From Siphonodentalium dalli (lineage: Eukaryota > Mollusca > Scaphopoda > Gadilida > Siphonodentaliidae): a stretch of DNA of 64,000 nucleotides. The number at the start of each line of letters is the position of its first letter. Within the stretch, counting starts at the first letter, position 1. Under the pieces are notes generated by a model, which saw only the letters and a program-made list of their open reading frames with translations, made no database searches and was not told the DNA's origin. The stretch is taken from the NCBI GenBank assembly GCA_032622095.1, contig CP136061.1, positions 13,593,287 to 13,657,286 on the forward strand, read 5' to 3'. Shown one piece after another: positions 11,549 to 20,975 of the stretch. The translations under genes were made by a program, and so were the position numbers.

Positions 11549-13165
11549 AATATTGTTCATTTATGAACGATTTATTACCAAAATTAAACCAGATAACAAT
11601 GCAAATTAAGTATATATGTGGATTTAAATTACAATTGATGCAACCATTTCATATTAGCGCGTGTTCATTTTTTTACAATATGTACTTCCGGTATGACGTA
11701 ACATATTCACGGAAGGACAGACATCCGAGCCGAAAACATTACTTGCGTCCAGCATGGACTGGCGCAAGTAATGGTGTAATTTCTTCAACTCAAGTAACTA
11801 TCAAAAGCCTCAGCTTGATAAGGTATGTGTATAATGCATAAATGTGTATAGGAATATTCCGTGTTTGTCTCATCTTGCAATGTATTGTATTGTTGTGGCG
11901 ATGGGTGCAATACCGTAACCAAACAAATGCGACAGAAGATGATACAATCCGAAAACATTCATATGTATTATGTGTCTCGTCAACTCTTGAGAGTTTGTCC
12001 TGGATTATTGTTCAAAATGGAATTGAATTATCACCCATGTATACGTATATATATAGAGGGGCAAAACAAGTTTATATTTCACGATTTTCGGTCTACTTTC
12101 ATCAGAAAACTCCGAAATGTTGCCATATGTAAATTATACCATGACGTTATCATAATGTATATCTCGAAGTGGGTACACTTCAATATAATAGCACAACATA
12201 ATCGGAGTTGTGCTTTTGTATTCTGCCATACCGAAATTTCTAAAACTGATTTTGTTTCTTCTGAATTTTGGGGTGGGGGTAACACAATCTACCACCACAT
12301 AGCATATATGACAAAGAATGACATCCTTATCCTACAATCATATGCAGTATATATTTCCACAAGTTTCTATATTATATACGGGATCTCCATTCAATGCAAT
12401 ACTGAATAATCGCCTATTAAGAGGGGCAAAACAACTGAAAATGAATGATTTTTTGTCTATTTTCCACGTAAATTTAAGAAATATTTACATTTATCACATC
12501 AATCATGGCATTGCATTACTTTGTATTTATAAGTGTGTAACCTGCTATATCGTAGCACAAACATATCCCGAATACCTGTTCTTTTGTGTTCATTTGTGCC
12601 GAATTTCCCTAAAACAGTGACTTTTTGCTGAATTTTGGGGTGAGGGTTGAAATAATCTTACATAACACATCACGTGTTAAATATGATGACATTATTCAGC
12701 ATACTGTCGTATGCGGTATATATATATACGCACTTTTCTAGACTATATACGATATCCCCGGTCAGAACAATATTGATCTATTGCCCATTAAGTGAGGCAA
12801 AAAAAATGAAAAATTGCGCTGTTTTGTCTATTTTTACAATAAATCTTTAAAAAATCTTCGTTATATCAGAGAAATCGTACCACTATAGTAAATATCTAGA
12901 GATATGTAGACTACAATATTTTAGCGCAAAATGTTCGCGTTTCTATACTTTTATTTCTCATTTTGCTGAATTTTACAAAAACAGGGATTTTAGCAGAATT
13001 TTGGCACTTAATCAGCTAAAAATCATCTTTTGCATCATTTGTATATCTCACACCGGGTCCTATCCGATGCGGAATGTCATAACGTTCAAATTGATGTATC
13101 ACAAGCCCGTGTGTGGTGCCGATGGACTAAACTTTCTGAAATCGGTTCCGTCCGCTCCACTATTT

Positions 13166-14213
13166 GTAGCCAGACTCGGATCACCCTTTTTATGCACAGG
13201 GGTTACGTTGCCTCGCTTCCAATTCACTGGGAAATACGAGTTGTTAATGAATTTGTTGAACATATACTCTAACGGTCCTGCTAATGAAATGGCACACATT
13301 TTCAAAACTCTAGGGCTAACACCATCGGGACCAGTTGATTTGGATGCTTCGATGGAACTCAATGCGTGATATACGTCTTGAGTACTAATTAGTTTATCTG
13401 ATAAAGTATCAGTAACAGTACATGTAGTTGTGAGAGAGGGGGCAGTATTGGAATTACATTATTTTATATGGAGGAAATACCACAAAAACACTCATTAAGT
13501 ACGTCGCTCTTTTCCCCGTCGTCGTACACTAGAAATTCACCTTTCATGAGAGACGGTATTGGTTTTTTATCAAAAAATAATAATTTATTCAAAGTTTTCC
13601 ACCAGACCGAGCTATCAATATTTGGATCTGAAAGGATATTCTGTGTATGTTCTCGTTTGCTGTTTTTAGCTCTACGGATTTCTTACACTGCTTGATTTCG
13701 TTTGGTTTTATAACGATCGAATTGGTGTGTGGTGATTTTTTAGCTTTAGCTACGTTGTATAATCTTTTCCGTTGGCGAATTAGTTTACGCATTTCTCCAA
13801 TCATCCAATTAGGTTCGTTTTCTCTCACAAGAACTTAGTTATTGGGTATATATTTTTCAGCACAAGCGAGCACTTTTTCAGTGAATATCGGTTCCAGGCT
13901 ATTGACAATTAGATACTTAAGTTTAAAGTTCCAATTATTGAGTTCTCTATTCAGTCCTGGCCAATCAGCTTGATTATATGCCCAATGTAGCAATGTTTCT
14001 TTGGTTTCGGTCGACTAGAGAGAAGTTTGAGTGCTATCGGGCAGTGGTATCTCACTAGGTCAGCGAAAAAAGGGTATAAAACTTCGTGGGAGTGAACCAT
14101 ATTTTCGTTGTTAGTAAGAAAAATATCAATTAATGATGATGATGATTCGGTGAAATTCGTCGGAGCATCAATTAATTGTTTAAATTTGCATTCTAGATAA
14201 ATGGATTTAAACA
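13166..14213 (-). pseudogene. LINE endonuclease end, linker and first RT blocks (broken)
   Basis: This is the 5'-side coding part of the split LINE. The first frame (14213-13951) reads FKQLIDAPTNFTESSSS and LIDIFLTNNENM, typical of the end of an apurinic-type endonuclease. The next (13828-13589) reads WMIGEMRKLIRQRKRLY, the usual basic linker. The third (13362-13166) carries KSTGPDGVSPRVLK and WKRGNVTPVHKKGDPSLATN, the first RT fingers. Two frameshifts separate these frames. The catalytic front half of the endonuclease is missing. Confidence 0.8.
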
Positions 14214-14857
14214 TCCAAGACGTCTATGTGTTAGTAAACGTAAGTCGATTGTCATATAAAATCTAAGGATCGTCTGGAAAGAATGATCCACAGATAGTCC
14301 ATTGGCACGTAACTCTACGAAAATCATGATGACATCAACAGTGTTTCTGCATAAGAATTTTGCCTTTGGTGGTCGTGTTGCACGTGTATGGTAAATACCC
14401 ACTCTTACCCGATACATATTTAATTCTGCGTACATTACTTAATAGTTTGAAGGGCAACAATATACAATATTACTGCTGTGCTTGTGTAACGGATGCGTAA
14501 GAGTGGGTATGTTTTGTCATTAATGTTATAGCATATTTGGCAGGCATGGCATGGAACATGTGTATCAACGAGAGAGACCTAAACAAATAAACAAGAAATG
14601 AACAGAAACAAGTAAATAATATGCATACATATAGCATTAATGTGAACTGGCGGTGAAATATTCGTATACATGATGTACTGAGAAGGAATTATGTTGGGGA
14701 GCCAACACATGGGAACCGTGCACAGAATATCAACCAATTTACAGTGAACTGTTGAGACCGGGGATGGCGGCAACTCATGTAGGCATCCTGTGCACAGTCC
14801 CCATGAGGTGGACCCCCCAACAAACAAAACAACCTTTAGAATTTATTTAGTTTCATG
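14214..14857. other. Unassigned stretch
   Basis: No gene or repeat was recognised between the truncated 5' end of the LINE and the A-B repeat block. An 80-codon frame (14435-14193, minus) has no identifiable motif. Confidence 0.4.
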
Positions 14858-15810
14858 TTCCAATTCCGCGCTTCTGTTTGACGCGATACATAGTAAGAGG
14901 AAGAACTCTATGGATAAAAATCTAGATATTTGCGTCATCTGCAAATTAGAGTTGCTACCATTAGAACGTTGTTTCGTGAGTCTGTGCGAAGTAAAATTAT
15001 GAAAATACGAATTGAATAGATGTGTGATTAATGTTGCAGAAATTTGCGCGTCCATTAATTTTGTAGACCAGTCAGTATCTTTAAATGACATAAATCAAAT
15101 AGTTTATCCGCACATTAATAGACCATGTCGACCAACATTGATTAATAATTTACCATTTGGTTAATGGTACAAAATATATAATAAAAAGAACGCAATACAA
15201 ATAAACCCAAGTATTTTAGGAAAATGTTGCAGAAATTTGCGCGTCCATTAATTTTGTAGACCAGTCAGTATCTTTAAATGACATAAATCAAATAGCTTAT
15301 CCGCACATTAATAGACCATGTCGACCAACATTGATTAATAATTTACCAATCTGGTTATTACAAAATATATCATAAAAAGAACCCAATACAAATAAACCCA
15401 AATATTTTAGGAAAATCAGACACTTCTTATTCCAATTCCGCACGTCTGTTTGACGCGATACATTGTAAGAGAAAGAACTCTATGGATAATACTAGATGTT
15501 TGTGTCATCTACAAAGTAGAGTTGCTACCCTTAGTACGTTGTTTCGTCAGGCTGTGCGAAGTAAAATTATGAAAATACGAATTGAATAGATGTGGGATTA
15601 ATGTCACAGAAAAGTGCGCATCCATTAATTTTGTAGACCAGTCAGTATCTTTAAATGACATAAATCAAATAGCTTATCCGCACATTAATAGACCATGTCG
15701 ATCAACATTGATTGATAATTTCTCAATCTGGTTAACGGTACAAAATATATCATAAAAAGAACCAATACAAATAAACCCAAATATTTTAGGAAAAATCAGA
15801 CACTTCTCGG
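14858..15810 (+). repeat. Compound tandem repeat, A-B-B-A-B
   Basis: Module A (about 173 bases, starting TTCCAATTCCG) lies at 14858-15030 and 15429-15600. Module B (about 195 bases, starting ATGTTGCAGAAA or ATGTCACAGAAA and ending AAACCCAA(A/G)TATTTTAGGAAAA) lies at 15031-15223, 15224-15416 and 15601-15800. Copies are about 90-95% alike by eye. The order A-B-B-A-B suggests a duplicated A-B pair with an extra B gained by unequal exchange. It is non-coding. Confidence 0.8.
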
Positions 15811-15836
15811 AGTGTCACGGATCGTCATGTGACTGA

Positions 15837-16478
15837 TTATTTCCCAAACGGGACGTGGCTTGCCCCTACCTCTTTTTCCAAGTCTTCCAATTGGGACAGG
15901 TATGAAAGCCTGAGAATCTTCCCCTGTAGTGGCTTGACAAACACGACACAGTCATAGTTCCATGTGCCCTGTATCTTTTTGTCTTTGAGGAATGATCTGC
16001 ACCTCCCGGCTATAAAAGCTCGTTCCTTTGTTAGGTGCTCGTTGATAAACACACCCTTCCTACTTTGCACATTTGTTCTGGCTTTGTAAAACCGTTTTCG
16101 CACATTATAGGTAGAAAACTTCACTAGTATCGTGCGAACCCTTTTTTGTTTCGACCCGGCTGTCGCACCCCCTCCCCTAGCGTCGATGTTGTGTGGCTCT
16201 CCTGATCGGTGCGATCTTGCTACTTCTTCACGCTCCAAATCAATCCCCATGTCTGATGCAAGATCTGGGATTATTTGCTCCGTGTCCTCTCCATCTGTCT
16301 CATCGATCCCGGAAATTCTGAGGGACTCACGCATTGTGTATTGTTTAAGGTCCATGATTTCGTCCCTTAAATTTGATATCAGCTCTCCCTGCTCGTGTAC
16401 AGTCTCCTCCAGGAACTTTAACCGTTCTGACAAATCAGTCGTAGCCTCATCAACGGCATCCTGTATATTTGCTTTCAT
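15837..16478 (-). CDS. LINE ORF1-like protein, coiled coil plus RRM-like domain
   Basis: This 213-codon frame starts with a predicted coiled coil (LSERLKFLEETVHEQ and NLRDEIMDLKQYTMRESL, residues about 15-55). An RRM-like region follows, reading ISGIDETDGEDTE and then TILVKFSTYNVRKRFYKA. It ends with FINEHLTKERAFIAGRC. This is the layout of ORF1 RNA-binding proteins of CR1/L2/L1-type LINEs, which coat the element's RNA. The frame is open about 18 codons upstream of the ATG, to a stop near 16540, so the true start is probably lost. No ORF2 follows; the A-B repeats begin right after the stop. Confidence 0.75.
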   Translation of the reverse strand: MKANIQDAVDEATTDLSERLKFLEETVHEQGELISNLRDEIMDLKQYTMRESLRISGIDETDGEDTEQIIPDLASDMGIDLEREEVARSHRSGEPHNIDARGGGATAGSKQKRVRTILVKFSTYNVRKRFYKARTNVQSRKGVFINEHLTKERAFIAGRCRSFLKDKKIQGTWNYDCVVFVKPLQGKILRLSYLSQLEDLEKEVGASHVPFGK

Positions 16479-16539
16479 AACGCCATCGAATACTGATTTT
16501 AATGTGGTGATTACTCGTGGTTTTGCAGTGCGATCACTA

Positions 16540-17429
16540 TGCCAACTACCAAGTCATTTGCCACGGGTCTCATCACGGGTGAAGAGAGTCCTCATGCATA
16601 CACCTGGCCGACTTGCGATGCCTGGGATTCCGCCAGAAACTGCTGTTGACTCATCGTAGTCCCTCCAACAATTTCCATAGTGCTATTTAGATATGGATCA
16701 CCAATTGTGGAGTCGGGGTTAATCAGACTCGGAGGAGTGGAGTTGCCTGTGGTTTATCCACCTGAGATTTCCGCCATAGAGCCATGTTCTCCTGGCTCAG
16801 CTGTTATACAGCCTAATCGTGGTTAATCCACCTATATCTCGCCACAGAGATTGAAATTTTGGCTCAGCTGTTACCACTCGTGAATGATCCACATGCGACC
16901 GTCGCCATGATGATTGGCTCTGGGATCGGCTGATATTACTAGTTTGTCTAGTTTTTTTGCCAGGAAATATGGTACTCACAGAATGACTAGCGCCCTTACG
17001 AGACCCGGTCAATACATAATAGGTAGAAACAATGAATGGAGCCGCCGAATAAAGTGTGTGATATACCACTTGTGCGGTTAAATGATGAACATCTATAATC
17101 ATGTAATAGCGATATAGTTAGCCATTCATTGTCGGGCGCCGACCAGAGGTGATGATACCTGCTGTGTCAGACTTTTAGGTAGAAAAGGATGTCATTTACA
17201 TACACTATGATCCCTCTCTAGTCTTTTTCGGATCCAATAGACTGTCATCCGAGCTCCGGTCCCTCTTGGTTGGTGTATCTGGCAACATGATGTGTCCCTT
17301 TAATGCAGATGAATCACCACTCGTTGTTTTATCAACAGAAGCAGCTAAACCATTGTTATTATTTCCCGTTGTCGACATGACGTACTCAATTGGATGATTG
17401 GTCAACAATGCGACTGCACGCTTGGACAC
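16540..17429 (-). pseudogene. Decayed N-terminal part of the same ORF1-like gene
   Basis: Fragments in order on the minus strand are: an opening with MSTTGNNNNGL and KRDRSSDDSLLDPKKTREG (17390-17205); a Ser/Trp-rich repeat region near 16980-16790 (SWRRSHVDHS, FQSLWRDIGG); and a stretch reading NSTPPSLINPDSTIGDPYL with SQQQFLAESQASQVGQVY (about 16740-16600). Stops and frame changes separate them. The composition and order fit an ORF1 amino-terminus, but I cannot exclude that pieces of two elements adjoin here. DNA at 16745-16935 also shows a ~60-bp imperfect repeat containing GGCTCAGCTGTTA. Confidence 0.5.
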
Positions 17430-17627
17430 TCAGTCGCCAATTAGGTCAGGTGACGCTTTCTTTCGCCGCAACAGGTCAAAGGTCAAATAATTTGTTGAAA
17501 CTTTATACAGCAAATTTATGCTTAAATGTTCAGATTATTGACATAATCACAGTTGGCTGGGTCTTGAAAATGTGTCAGTATTGGGTAGAACATGTGTGCA
17601 TATTATGGAGTCTTGGTGAGATTGCAT

Positions 17628-18224
17628 TCATAAAATCAGAAGTTTGCCATGAACATGGTCGTACAGCGAATTACCATATGGTTTGTACATATCACAAATA
17701 TCGCCAAGTGTTTTCGTGTATTCTTCATAAAATTCGACCGTGTAATTTGTAGAAGGCAGGTATACCTGCAAAATATATAGAAAACATGTATCTGTTATTC
17801 TGATTTGTATTCCTAGTATTCTGTCATCTTCTATTGCAAGCGGACTAATACGTTCAGTGAGTCTGGAGTGCCATAACAGTGCAACCCCACCACTCGGCCT
17901 CCCTCTTTTATTTGGGATCATTTGGCGGGAATCGCACACTGCATGGTATTCATAAGACTTGTCGAGCGAACCAAAAAAAATTATATCACATTGATAGAGC
18001 CAGTGCTCACTCAGGCCTATTATTTCATGTATACCACTCCGGAGCAATTTGCTCAAGTAATATCCAGATGACATAACGCATGTTGCATTCCATGTAATCA
18101 TATTAAGATTAGCGGTTCCCATTGTGCCGTTATAATTGATTTGTGACAAGCCAGTGTTGTGATTTCGTATACCGCTTAAATACACACATAATGTGAATGC
18201 TAATAGTGCAACAATTTTGCACAT
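17628..18224 (-). pseudogene. LINE ORF2 fragment: apurinic-type endonuclease, 3' truncated
   Basis: The frame begins with a hydrophobic leader (KIVALLAFTLCVYLSG, residues 3-18). It then shows endonuclease blocks: LNMITWNATCVMSSG (Asn block), IIGLSEHWLY (catalytic Glu), GGVALLWHSRL and LYILQVYLPSTNY (Tyr block). The next expected block (GDFN) is disrupted by a frame change near 17640, and no RT follows. Loss of the 3' side is unusual for a LINE, which normally loses its 5' side, so a later rearrangement removed it. It lies 44 bases after the stop of the ORF1 below, the expected ORF1-ORF2 spacing. Confidence 0.75.
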
Positions 18225-18268
18225 ACTGGACCAGATAACATGCTATACACAAATAAATAATAGTTGGA

Positions 18269-19834
18269 TTAATCACTGTATTTATGCACCCACATTCTGC
18301 AGTTTGCGCTCCGCGGCCAGACTCGAGGTGCGAGAACACAGTCGAGATCCTCATCACATATATTGATGCGAGCACAGTTACCTCTGAGCATTCTAATAAC
18401 AGTGAAGCGAGCGTCTTTATAAAGGAGATGTTTCTTTATGTCGTGAATTGTCACTGAATCAGCGAATCCTCCGAGGTACACTTGGGACATTTTAATTGGA
18501 CCGTCGTGTTTGTTGAAGTAATAATAGTCATCCTGTGACTCATCAGCATAGTGAGCCGGTGCGTGACGGGTGTACTTGTTTTTATTTAACGGTACTTCTG
18601 AGTGATAGCTCACGTCATTTGGTTCATTAGAATGATTGCTCGCCTCTGAATAATCATCTCGGTCACGTGACTCTTCCGCATAGTTCATCATTGCATTCAA
18701 TGTTTCTGAAATGTCCCTTTGTGTCTTGGTAACTTCTCCCATCGAGCTGCTCACACATTCAACGAATGTTTGAAGATTATTGGTAACCGTAGTCGTGAAG
18801 TTACGAAATTCCTCTTTCATTATATTGACGTTGTGTTTTATGGTTTCATTCATCATTTTGTCACATGAGTGAGTCGGTTGAACATGTTTCTTATTTACAA
18901 TGTCTCTGAGTGTTGCAATTTGTCCCTCAAAACTCTTTTGTTTTTTGTCCAATTCCTCGAGTCCTTGTACTATATTACACATATCACGTTTAACATCACC
19001 AATTTCACTTTTGACTTTCTTCACTCCAGTATATTTGTCATCTTGTATGCGTTCTATTGTCAACTTCTCTTGTTCTATTTTATCGTCGATTGTTTTAATT
19101 TTGGTGTATATGCGAGAAACATCCACCTTCAACTGGTCAACATCTTCAGTTATTCCAAGTTTTTCTTCTATTTTGTCAAGTCGTGATTCCAAGTGTTTCA
19201 CCGACACATCAATATTGGGAATACGTTCATTGAAATCTCGATGAAATGTTTCATTCTCAACTTTGATCAGAGAAATATCTCGTAAAATCTTGGTGATAGA
19301 ATTGTTCAAATTCACATTCCCAATGACGGCATCATCATCGTTGATCATACCCGAGATTGATGGGCGACTGACACTTTTATACTTCCCCCCTTTACTAGTA
19401 ATCTCTCCAATTGTGTCTGCATCCTTGTCAACCATGAATTTCATCAATCTGTAGATATCGACAGCCATTCTCATATTCCTTGTATTTTTATCTGTTATGT
19501 GGTCGCTTGTGTGGTTACGAATCACACGTTGTTTCATTGACGCAGATGACTCATATGGAAATAAATCGTCAGATTTCACATTCATGAACACGTTGTCCCG
19601 CAATGTTTCGAGTAGTTTGTCTTGATTTGCGACAAAGTCTATTATGGTACCAGTAAAAACATCTTGTGTAGTCGATTTAATGAATTGTAGCACAGATCGA
19701 AGATTGCCGAGAGTTCTGGTATTATCTTCTTGTTTGCGGGTATATTGTCGCGATTCGATGCTGTCATACAACGTGGAAAAACATTCATCCAGAGACCGCT
19801 GGTCACTGCCACTCAGGTTACTATTATCACCCAT
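18269..19834 (-). CDS. LINE ORF1 protein, 521 residues, long coiled coil and C-terminal RRM-like domain
   Basis: The frame has an ATG start (MGDNSNLSGSDQ) and no internal stop. Residues about 200-310 are heptad-rich and charged (VKHLESRLDKIEEKLG, IKTIDDKIEQEKL), a strong coiled-coil candidate for trimer formation. Residues 390-440 are acidic and Asp/Ser/Tyr-rich. The C-terminus begins MSQVYLGGFADSVTIHDIKK and ends VWPRSANCRMWVHKYSD, resembling the RNA-binding fold at the end of several animal LINE ORF1 proteins. The endonuclease frame follows 44 bases downstream, so the pair reads as ORF1-ORF2 of one element. It might still encode protein, but the element cannot move without its RT. It could be a domesticated single gene, but its context argues against that. 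Confidence 0.65.
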   Translation of the reverse strand: MGDNSNLSGSDQRSLDECFSTLYDSIESRQYTRKQEDNTRTLGNLRSVLQFIKSTTQDVFTGTIIDFVANQDKLLETLRDNVFMNVKSDDLFPYESSASMKQRVIRNHTSDHITDKNTRNMRMAVDIYRLMKFMVDKDADTIGEITSKGGKYKSVSRPSISGMINDDDAVIGNVNLNNSITKILRDISLIKVENETFHRDFNERIPNIDVSVKHLESRLDKIEEKLGITEDVDQLKVDVSRIYTKIKTIDDKIEQEKLTIERIQDDKYTGVKKVKSEIGDVKRDMCNIVQGLEELDKKQKSFEGQIATLRDIVNKKHVQPTHSCDKMMNETIKHNVNIMKEEFRNFTTTVTNNLQTFVECVSSSMGEVTKTQRDISETLNAMMNYAEESRDRDDYSEASNHSNEPNDVSYHSEVPLNKNKYTRHAPAHYADESQDDYYYFNKHDGPIKMSQVYLGGFADSVTIHDIKKHLLYKDARFTVIRMLRGNCARINICDEDLDCVLAPRVWPRSANCRMWVHKYSD

Positions 19835-20975
19835 TGTCTTTCAATATAATACACACGGCGACGACGACTTACTATACATAGGGGATTCCCCTGGTACGAC
19901 ACCAGCTACCCATAGTACTATAGTTAGTCATGCATGAAATTTTCACACGGCGAGAGTTCCTTCACTGCGAACATACATCGTGAGTACAGTTCATAAACAA
20001 TAATGAGTAGGGCTAGAAAACATGGTGGCGCTGACAAAATCAATTATGAGCTCATTCACTTCGATAATAAAAATGTTTCCATACCGCTGATTGAATTTTG
20101 AAATCGATCTCCTTCGATTTCAACATCATTCGTACAGGAAAAACAACACAAGAAAGCCGTGTAAATCATATATCCATAGCACTCTGTTGTTTAGAACAAA
20201 AAACGTTAATTTGTGGAGCACAAAATTATGCGATCTATTGTTTACACCGGAAGTTACGATGCATGCCCCAATCACGAATCAGCAGTCAACTGGACAAAAC
20301 TGACTGTTCCAATATTACAAAGGGGATTTTGTTTTACTTCACCATATTTTTTTATGCAAACAAACTATTAAAATGTAAAAAACAAAATCAATAATTTCAA
20401 TGTTTATGAAATAATATGCCATGATCTTGTGAATTTAAACTTTATTTTGCGGTTTACCCGTTTGATCGTCTGATTTTATGCGACATAGAATGAGGGTCAT
20501 TCGACACGCCACCTCAGGTTAAATTTGGACTATCCCTAATTTTTTAGTCGACCGCATGCTTCCAATAATAGATACGCCATCAACAGAAGCACACGTACTG
20601 GGATTTTAGCTTCCCATTTCTCTTCTGATTTATAAAAAAAATACATTTGCTTTTTATACACTGATGTGTAAAACCGCCAACACAGCAATACAACTAAATA
20701 TAGCAGACTGTTGATGCGTGGGAACCACACAGACCAGAGACATATACTTGTATATAGCCTGCATGGAAGTCACCAAAATAGGTAAGCATTGTTATTATTT
20801 GAATAACGTGTGCTCCCGATATGACGTATCATCGGGAACGTGGCTAGAGCTAGGGGCTCCTTTTGTTATGTGGGGGTGGGGTGGAGTGTCCACGTTTGAA
20901 TTTCCAACTGACAGCCACTCCCACTGAACCAACTCAGACCAAAACTCACAAGTTTTGTGTAATTTCTTTTCGTAA
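19835..20975. other. Upstream flank of the ORF1 gene; unassigned
   Basis: The first 150 bases would be the 5' untranslated region of the minus-strand LINE. The rest is AT-rich with no gene or clear repeat. A frame at 20091-20303 is short and featureless. Confidence 0.4.

Larger units (their letters stand above)
5276..13162. mobile_element. Compound fold-back transposon, 7.9 kb, inserted in the LINE
   Basis: The left end reads TAGTAGAGCGGAC and the right end reads GTCCGCTCCACTA, which match as inverted tips with one difference. Each end is flanked by TTT (5273-5275 and 13163-13165), while the undisturbed LINE frame needs only one TTT, so this is a 3-bp target duplication. From about base 45 inward the two arms are inverted copies for some 2 kb, roughly 90% identical by eye. 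The core (about 7438-10190) carries a decayed Ty3/gypsy piece. No transposase was recognised. Tips do not start CACTA, and the TSD is not TTA/TAA as in Harbinger, so I leave the superfamily open. It is fold-back-like by architecture. Confidence 0.8.
10190..13162 (-). repeat. Right arm of the fold-back element, interrupted at 10561-11960
   Basis: Read on the minus strand from 13162 this arm repeats the left arm: tip, three ~370-bp units (about 13000 down to 12000), then the inner part at 10560-10190. The left arm continues straight through AAACATATACAA (complement of about 7087) into the next unit. Here about 1.4 kb of unrelated, repeat-rich sequence intervenes from 10561 to about 11960. The arm keeps a single TTAA near 12417, where the left arm has its TTAA-flanked insertion. 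Confidence 0.75.
3574..14213 (-). mobile_element. Jockey/CR1-like non-LTR retrotransposon (LINE), 5' truncated and split by a fold-back element
   Basis: The coding order on the minus strand runs from the end of an endonuclease (14213) through a linker and the first RT blocks (to 13166), then resumes at 5275 with the next RT blocks and continues to 3574. At the break, the right part ends in the reading of HKKGDPSLATN and the left part starts with YRPVSLLSC. These are adjacent in this RT family, so this was one LINE before a 7.9-kb insertion. The 5' end is truncated: similarity stops at about 14213, just after an in-frame stop. Many frameshifts show it is dead. Confidence 0.85.

Noticed and set aside
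11861-12409. 182-codon plus-strand frame
   Set aside because: It lies within the fold-back right arm, runs across repeat units, and shows no domain; the other arm does not preserve it.
5276-13162. Polinton/Maverick or CACTA transposon
   Set aside because: Polintons have 6-bp duplications and many genes including a DNA polymerase, and CACTA elements start CACTA; neither fits.
13001-13369. 122-codon plus-strand frame
   Set aside because: It is the shadow of the LINE fragment and arm tip on the opposite strand.
16132-16659. 175-codon plus-strand frame
   Set aside because: It is antisense to the ORF1-like protein at 15837-16478, whose minus-strand reading has clear coiled-coil and RRM-like features.
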